Positions 23,889 to 27,332 of a DNA stretch of 27,332 bases are shown here, in pieces. Origin of the DNA: Bacillota bacterium (GTDB lineage: Bacteria; Bacillota; Clostridia; Lachnospirales; Lachnospiraceae); NCBI GenBank assembly GCA_023413555.1, contig JAEZPG010000118.1:1-27332 (forward strand), in the 5' to 3' direction. The notes beneath the pieces were generated by a model. It worked only from the letters and a program-made list of their open reading frames with translations, had not been told where the DNA came from and made no database searches. A program made the position numbers and the translations under genes. Numbering within the stretch: position 1 is the first letter of the stretch; each line of letters starts with the position of its first letter.

Positions 23889-25512
23889 TTTTTTAATCAT
23901 ATTGCTCAGTGTTTTTTTGCTTTTTAGTATAATCAGTTATAGAGTATTGGGAAACCATCTAACGGTAACGCAGTTAAATAGCCAGACTAGTCTTGCTGAA
24001 GCACTTTGTAAATCTATAAATTACTGGAAAAGTAATTGTGAGGATATATCAACTGATATTGTGACAGATCTCAAACTTCAGGATGCTCTGCTATATGTTA
24101 GTGACGGAGGCCCATCGGAGAGTGAAGAACTGACTGAGTACCTTAGAAATATAAAGAAAAAAAATCCTATTATCAAGGAGATTTTTATTGTTGACAAAAC
24201 ATATGACATTATTGGAACAAGTGACACTACAGCTGTAAAATCGTATATTTTTGATAGAATAAGTAGATCAGAACGTAATGTAGGTGGTGCTGTATGGGAT
24301 AGTGGTTATGATACCAAGAGCATGATATTATATCGAAATATTAATGATATCAGATATAGTCCAAATGATAGTTTGGGTTATCTTTTTATTCAAATAAATA
24401 ATGATGAAATATTACAGTTATTTAACAGTTATCGACTATATGATAACCAAAAGTTTTCTCTAAAAGGTAATATAGATGGCTTTGAGGTAACGGAGCAGGG
24501 GTTCTTTTATAACTATTATGATAATTATATTAATTTACTTCATTCGGAAATTATTATGGGAGACTGGTACTTAAGGACTTGGAGTGAGAAATCCACGGCA
24601 ATGGAACCAGCTATTAAACTTCTGCAACAATTAGCAATTATATTAGCAATAGCTCTTACAATGGCTGTCTTGATCAGTCTGGCGACTACAAGCAAGATAA
24701 CAAGACCAATTCGCAAAATGCGAGGTGTAATGGAGTTGTATGGTAAGGGGGATTTTACTGCAAAGGTAGAAATCGTTGGTAACGACGAGCTTTCCAAACT
24801 TGGAGATGGATTGAATCAGATGTCCGAGCAGATATCAGAATTGTTCGACATGGTAAAAGAAGAGGAAAGTCAAAGAAGAAAACTGGAGTTACAGACTTTA
24901 GTATATCAAATTAATCCACATTTCTTATACAATACGTTAGATTCCATAAATATTATCGCACGCCAGAATAAGGACATAAAAGTAGCTGAAATAGTAACTG
25001 ACTTGTCAAGGCTTTTCCGACTTGGACTACATAATGGGCAGGACATCATTCCAGTTCGAGATGAAATCATGCATATCACCTATTATCTGAGAATACAAGA
25101 AATTAGATTTAGTGATCAACTTAAGTGGAAAATACAAGTTGATGAAACTATCATGAATAAAAATATATTGAAGTTTATTCTTCAACCAATTATAGAAAAT
25201 GCCATTTATCATGGGGTAAAATCAAAAAATGAACCTGGCCTTATTACAGTAACAGGATATCAGAAAGACAATGCCATTATATTTCGAGTGAAGGATACTG
25301 GAATGGGAATGGACAAAGAGCTATGTAGAAAAGTTGAGAAGAGACTTTATCAGGGAAGCATATCTGAGAGCGAAGAAGTAGGTTTGGGCTTAGCTAATGT
25401 AAATCAAAGAATTCGTTTAATGTATAGTAATAACTCTGGTATATTTATTAAAAGCAAATTGGGACAAGGAACAACTGTGGAAGTCCGTTTAGTTGGAGAA
25501 ATTAAACTGTAG
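23854..25512 (+). CDS. YesM-type sensor histidine kinase
   Basis: The product has 552 residues. Membrane segment 1 (about 8-28), an extracytoplasmic sensor region (about 30-250), membrane segment 2 (about 258-279), and a HAMP domain (TSKITRPIRKMRGVMELYGKGDF onward) are followed by a His_kinase domain with the phosphoacceptor H356 in YQINPHFLYNTLD. The HATPase has N-box IIENAIYHG, G1 KDTGMGM and G2 GLGLANVNQRI. ATG 23854 is favoured because GGAAG lies 6 bases upstream; ATG 23848 directly abuts that site. The gene overlaps the response regulator by 35 bases. Kinases of this class sense sugars or related solutes, often with a binding protein such as the one at 21124. Confidence 0.93.
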   Translation: MPKTIRGKIIINFLIILLSVFLLFSIISYRVLGNHLTVTQLNSQTSLAEALCKSINYWKSNCEDISTDIVTDLKLQDALLYVSDGGPSESEELTEYLRNIKKKNPIIKEIFIVDKTYDIIGTSDTTAVKSYIFDRISRSERNVGGAVWDSGYDTKSMILYRNINDIRYSPNDSLGYLFIQINNDEILQLFNSYRLYDNQKFSLKGNIDGFEVTEQGFFYNYYDNYINLLHSEIIMGDWYLRTWSEKSTAMEPAIKLLQQLAIILAIALTMAVLISLATTSKITRPIRKMRGVMELYGKGDFTAKVEIVGNDELSKLGDGLNQMSEQISELFDMVKEEESQRRKLELQTLVYQINPHFLYNTLDSINIIARQNKDIKVAEIVTDLSRLFRLGLHNGQDIIPVRDEIMHITYYLRIQEIRFSDQLKWKIQVDETIMNKNILKFILQPIIENAIYHGVKSKNEPGLITVTGYQKDNAIIFRVKDTGMGMDKELCRKVEKRLYQGSISESEEVGLGLANVNQRIRLMYSNNSGIFIKSKLGQGTTVEVRLVGEIKL

Positions 25513-25592
25513 ATTTATATTCTTACATGGAAGATAGTAATTTATCCTGTAGGACTTCAAAAACTATGTAATATTAAGAAGGAGATAGAAAG

Positions 25593-25628
25593 CTTCACAT
25601 TCTTATAAAATAGGATGTGAAGTTTTTT
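25593..25628 (+). terminator. Intrinsic terminator of the large operon
   Basis: CTTCACATTC (25593-25602) pairs with GGATGTGAAG (25613-25622; one T-G pair), with a 10-base loop, followed by six T. It lies about 80 bases after the kinase stop. Confidence 0.8.
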
Positions 25629-25637
25629 GCTGATCCG

Positions 25638-25686
25638 CATAAACACAAGGCAGTTAATCATATAGACTAACTGCCTTGTGTTTATG
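25638..25686. terminator. Long perfect hairpin, terminator of the MATE gene
   Basis: A 19-bp perfect inverted repeat (CATAAACACAAGGCAGTTA at 25638-25656, its complement at 25668-25686) has an 11-base loop. The MATE stop codon lies in one arm. On the minus strand the stem runs into ATG-C-GGATC rather than a T-run, so it may work with the neighbouring hairpin and T/A tracts as a bidirectional stop between the two convergent units. Confidence 0.6.
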
Positions 25687-27037
25687 GTGTTTTGCTTTTT
25701 TTATTTTCTGTTTTGAAATTTAAAAATCTATTGTTTAACATATATGATATTGCACAAGCTAAAAATTCAGTAATCCAAAAACTGTGCCACACACCTCTAG
25801 CTCCCATCCATTTACTTAAACAGAAAGCAATAGGAACAATAAAAATAATATATCGAAGAGCGGAAATAATTAAAGAAGCAACTCCTTCTCCTAATGCTTC
25901 CAAAGCTCCACAAGTTGTAACAGATACTGCTGAAACCATAAAACCAATGCTAATGATCTGCAAAGCAATTATTCCTTTAGAAATGGTATCGGAATTAGTA
26001 GTAAACATACTCATTAGCTTATCTGGTATAAATAGGCAAAGCGCTGTTCCTATAAACATGATTGCTAAAGAAAAGATTAAAGCTGTATGATAAATCTTTT
26101 TGACACGCTTATACTCTCTTGCACCATAGTTAAAGCTGATCAGTGGACGTATTCCTTGAATGATACCGTTTGCTGGAAGATATACGAAAGTTTGCAGTTT
26201 GTAATATATTCCGAGAATTACTACATAAATTTGAGAATATGCTACTAAAATACCATTTAGGAAAGATATCAGTAACGATGGGAGTGCCATATTCAATGTA
26301 GCTGGAACACCTATGAAATAAAGTTTTTTGATTGGTTTCCCATAATTTAAAAATTTTGTAGACATTTGAACAGGTAATGATTTCTTCCTATAAATGATTA
26401 CATATAAGACCAAAATTGTGCTTTGCCCGATACCGGTAGCCAGAGCAGCACCAGAAATCCCCATAGCAGGAATAAACCCGCACCCGAAAATTAAAATTGG
26501 ATCTAAAATAATGTTTACAACACAGCCAGCAATCATAACCAGCATACTGGTTTTCATATTTCCTACAGATTGAAATATTTTTTCCAATGCAATTCCTACA
26601 TTCACAGAAATGCAAAATAAAAAAGTTACATTTGAGTATTCCTCTCCCAGCATAAGCACTTCGCTGTTAGACGTAAATAAGCGTAAAAAAGAGGGCATAA
26701 TCATAATGCACGCAATCGTTAAAAGAATTCCGTGAACAAAACTTAAAAGTACCCCATAAGAAGCTACACAGTCTGCCTGCTTTTTATTATTAGCTCCCAT
26801 ATTTAATGCAATTAGAGCATTTATTCCCACTCCAAAACCAACTCCGATAGAGAGCACTAAATTTTGCATTGGGAAAACTAAAGATAACGCTGTCATAGCG
26901 TCTTCGCTGATTTTCGCCACAAAGAAACTATCCACAATATTGTACATAGAATTTACAAGCATGGACAATACATTAGGTAGTGACATTATTAAAACCAGCT
27001 TTAAAATTGATTTTTCTTTCATCATTAACTTTTCCAT
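25682..27037 (-). CDS. MATE-family efflux transporter
   Basis: The product has 451 residues with about 12 membrane segments in two homologous halves, as in MATE/MatE cation-drug antiporters. Recognisable blocks are LPNVLSMLVNSMYNIVDSFFVAKIS, GVGFGVGINALIALNMGANNKKQA, a second-half start IGVPATLNMALPSLLISFLNG, and GIIQGIRPLISFNYGAREYKRVKK. It most resembles clostridial MepA-like members. ATG at 27037 is chosen because GGAGG (27043-27047 on the minus strand) is 5 bases upstream; two in-frame ATGs further up overlap the leader terminator's tail. Transcription converges on the GRE operon, and expression seems controlled by an attenuator in the leader. The exported compound is unknown. Confidence 0.92.
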   Translation of the reverse strand: MEKLMMKEKSILKLVLIMSLPNVLSMLVNSMYNIVDSFFVAKISEDAMTALSLVFPMQNLVLSIGVGFGVGINALIALNMGANNKKQADCVASYGVLLSFVHGILLTIACIMIMPSFLRLFTSNSEVLMLGEEYSNVTFLFCISVNVGIALEKIFQSVGNMKTSMLVMIAGCVVNIILDPILIFGCGFIPAMGISGAALATGIGQSTILVLYVIIYRKKSLPVQMSTKFLNYGKPIKKLYFIGVPATLNMALPSLLISFLNGILVAYSQIYVVILGIYYKLQTFVYLPANGIIQGIRPLISFNYGAREYKRVKKIYHTALIFSLAIMFIGTALCLFIPDKLMSMFTTNSDTISKGIIALQIISIGFMVSAVSVTTCGALEALGEGVASLIISALRYIIFIVPIAFCLSKWMGARGVWHSFWITEFLACAISYMLNNRFLNFKTENKKSKTP

Positions 27038-27049
27038 ATATACCTCCAT

Positions 27050-27089
27050 AAAAAAAACCACACAATTCTCGTTGAGAGAAATTGTGTGG
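27050..27089 (-). terminator. Leader terminator (attenuator) of the MATE gene
   Basis: On the minus strand CCACACAATTTCTC pairs with GAGAATTGTGTGG (one bulged T; 27089 to 27058) with a 5-base loop, followed by eight T (27057-27050). It ends only 13 bases before the MATE start codon. The hexamer GTGTGG of its 3' arm also occurs earlier in the leader (27120-27115) and could pair with the 5' arm CCACAC (27089-27084), giving a mutually exclusive antiterminator. Confidence 0.7.
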
Positions 27090-27156
27090 CGAAAATATAA
27101 TCAGATATGAAAGTCCACACCCCAAAAAGGGTTTTAGTATTATTTGAAACTATCAT

Positions 27157-27185
27157 ATAGTATAAGAAATTATAAAAAATGTCAA
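27157..27185 (-). promoter_or_regulatory. Strong promoter of the MATE gene
   Basis: On the minus strand a perfect -35 TTGACA (27185-27180), a 17-base spacer and -10 TACTAT (27162-27157) are present. The predicted start near 27150 gives a leader of about 110 bases that contains the attenuator. Confidence 0.75.
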
Positions 27186-27216
27186 GAATCTAGGATAAAA
27201 AATTTTATAAAGAAAA

Positions 27217-27332
27217 AGGCGCTGTAAAAAAAGTCCCTTAATAGAAAAATCGCTGTAAGCATGGAGCTTACAGCGATTTTTTGGTATAATTAATTATGCA
27301 ATTAACCAATTACACTAATAATAATTCTACAC
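27217..27332 (+). mobile_element. Probable end of another insertion element, cut by the window
   Basis: Starting at AGGCGCTGTAAAAAAAGTCC the sequence holds a perfect 15-bp hairpin (AAAATCGCTGTAAGC at 27246-27260 and its complement at 27266-27280) with a T-run, then an extended -10 (TGG-TATAAT, 27282-27290). A hairpin close to the terminus followed by a promoter recalls IS1182-type elements, where it blocks read-in transcription. An ATG at 27296 opens a 12-codon frame (MQLTNYTNNNST) to the edge, but it is too close to the -10 to be certain. Identification is from general layout only. Confidence 0.35.

Noticed and set aside
1..27332. CRISPR array, tRNA or rRNA genes
   Set aside because: No regularly spaced repeats of CRISPR length and no cloverleaf or rRNA-like conserved stretch were seen by eye on either strand.

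Overview
The window looks like a chromosomal stretch of a strictly anaerobic, low-GC Gram-positive bacterium, most likely a clostridium of the Lachnospiraceae type. The pointers are AT-rich DNA with GGAGG-type ribosome binding sites, a glycyl radical enzyme with its activase, a C_GCAxxG_C_C redox protein, a YesM/YesN-type two-component pair, and IS256, IS110 and IS3 family insertion sequences. No rRNA, tRNA or CRISPR array was seen.

Layout. (a) 1-2250 is a gene-poor graveyard with a decayed IS110 transposase, several inverted repeats and one compact promoter-to-terminator unit (1307-1486). (b) 2253-7362 is a very AT-rich operon: a palindromic operator and promoter, a small secreted protein, a large membrane-anchored extracytoplasmic protein with a likely alpha/alpha-toroid C-terminus, a fused MacB/FtsX-type ABC exporter, and a small membrane protein. 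Its gene order resembles bacteriocin export/immunity loci, but the parts do not match a system I can name. (c) 7363-12446 is an accessory strip: a second possible small transcript, an intact IS256-family element, a C_GCAxxG_C_C protein, an unidentified gene remnant, a glutaredoxin-like protein, a broken MBL-fold hydrolase and a broken IS3-type transposase.

(d) 12539-25628 is the main system, ten co-directional genes: ribose-type substrate-binding lipoprotein, glycyl radical enzyme (GRE) core, a separate 78-residue protein carrying the glycyl radical motif, radical SAM activase, ABC ATPase, two ABC permeases, a second solute-binding lipoprotein, an AraC-type response regulator and a sensor kinase. 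The 750-residue GRE has the thiyl-radical Cys motif (GCAEP) but no C-terminal glycyl loop. That loop (RVAGY) is on the next gene, which has its own ribosome binding site and start. So the enzyme is split in two at the junction between barrel and radical domain, and this is the most notable finding. The inferred logic is that the sensor lipoprotein and YesMN pair detect an extracellular solute, the ribose-type transporter imports it, and the activated two-part GRE cleaves or dehydrates it. The substrate is not evident, and no dehydrogenases or microcompartment shell genes are in the window.

(e) 25638-27185 holds a convergent MATE efflux gene with a strong promoter and a leader that ends in an intrinsic terminator, suggesting transcription attenuation. 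(f) From about 27217 the sequence resembles the terminal region of another insertion element that continues beyond the window.
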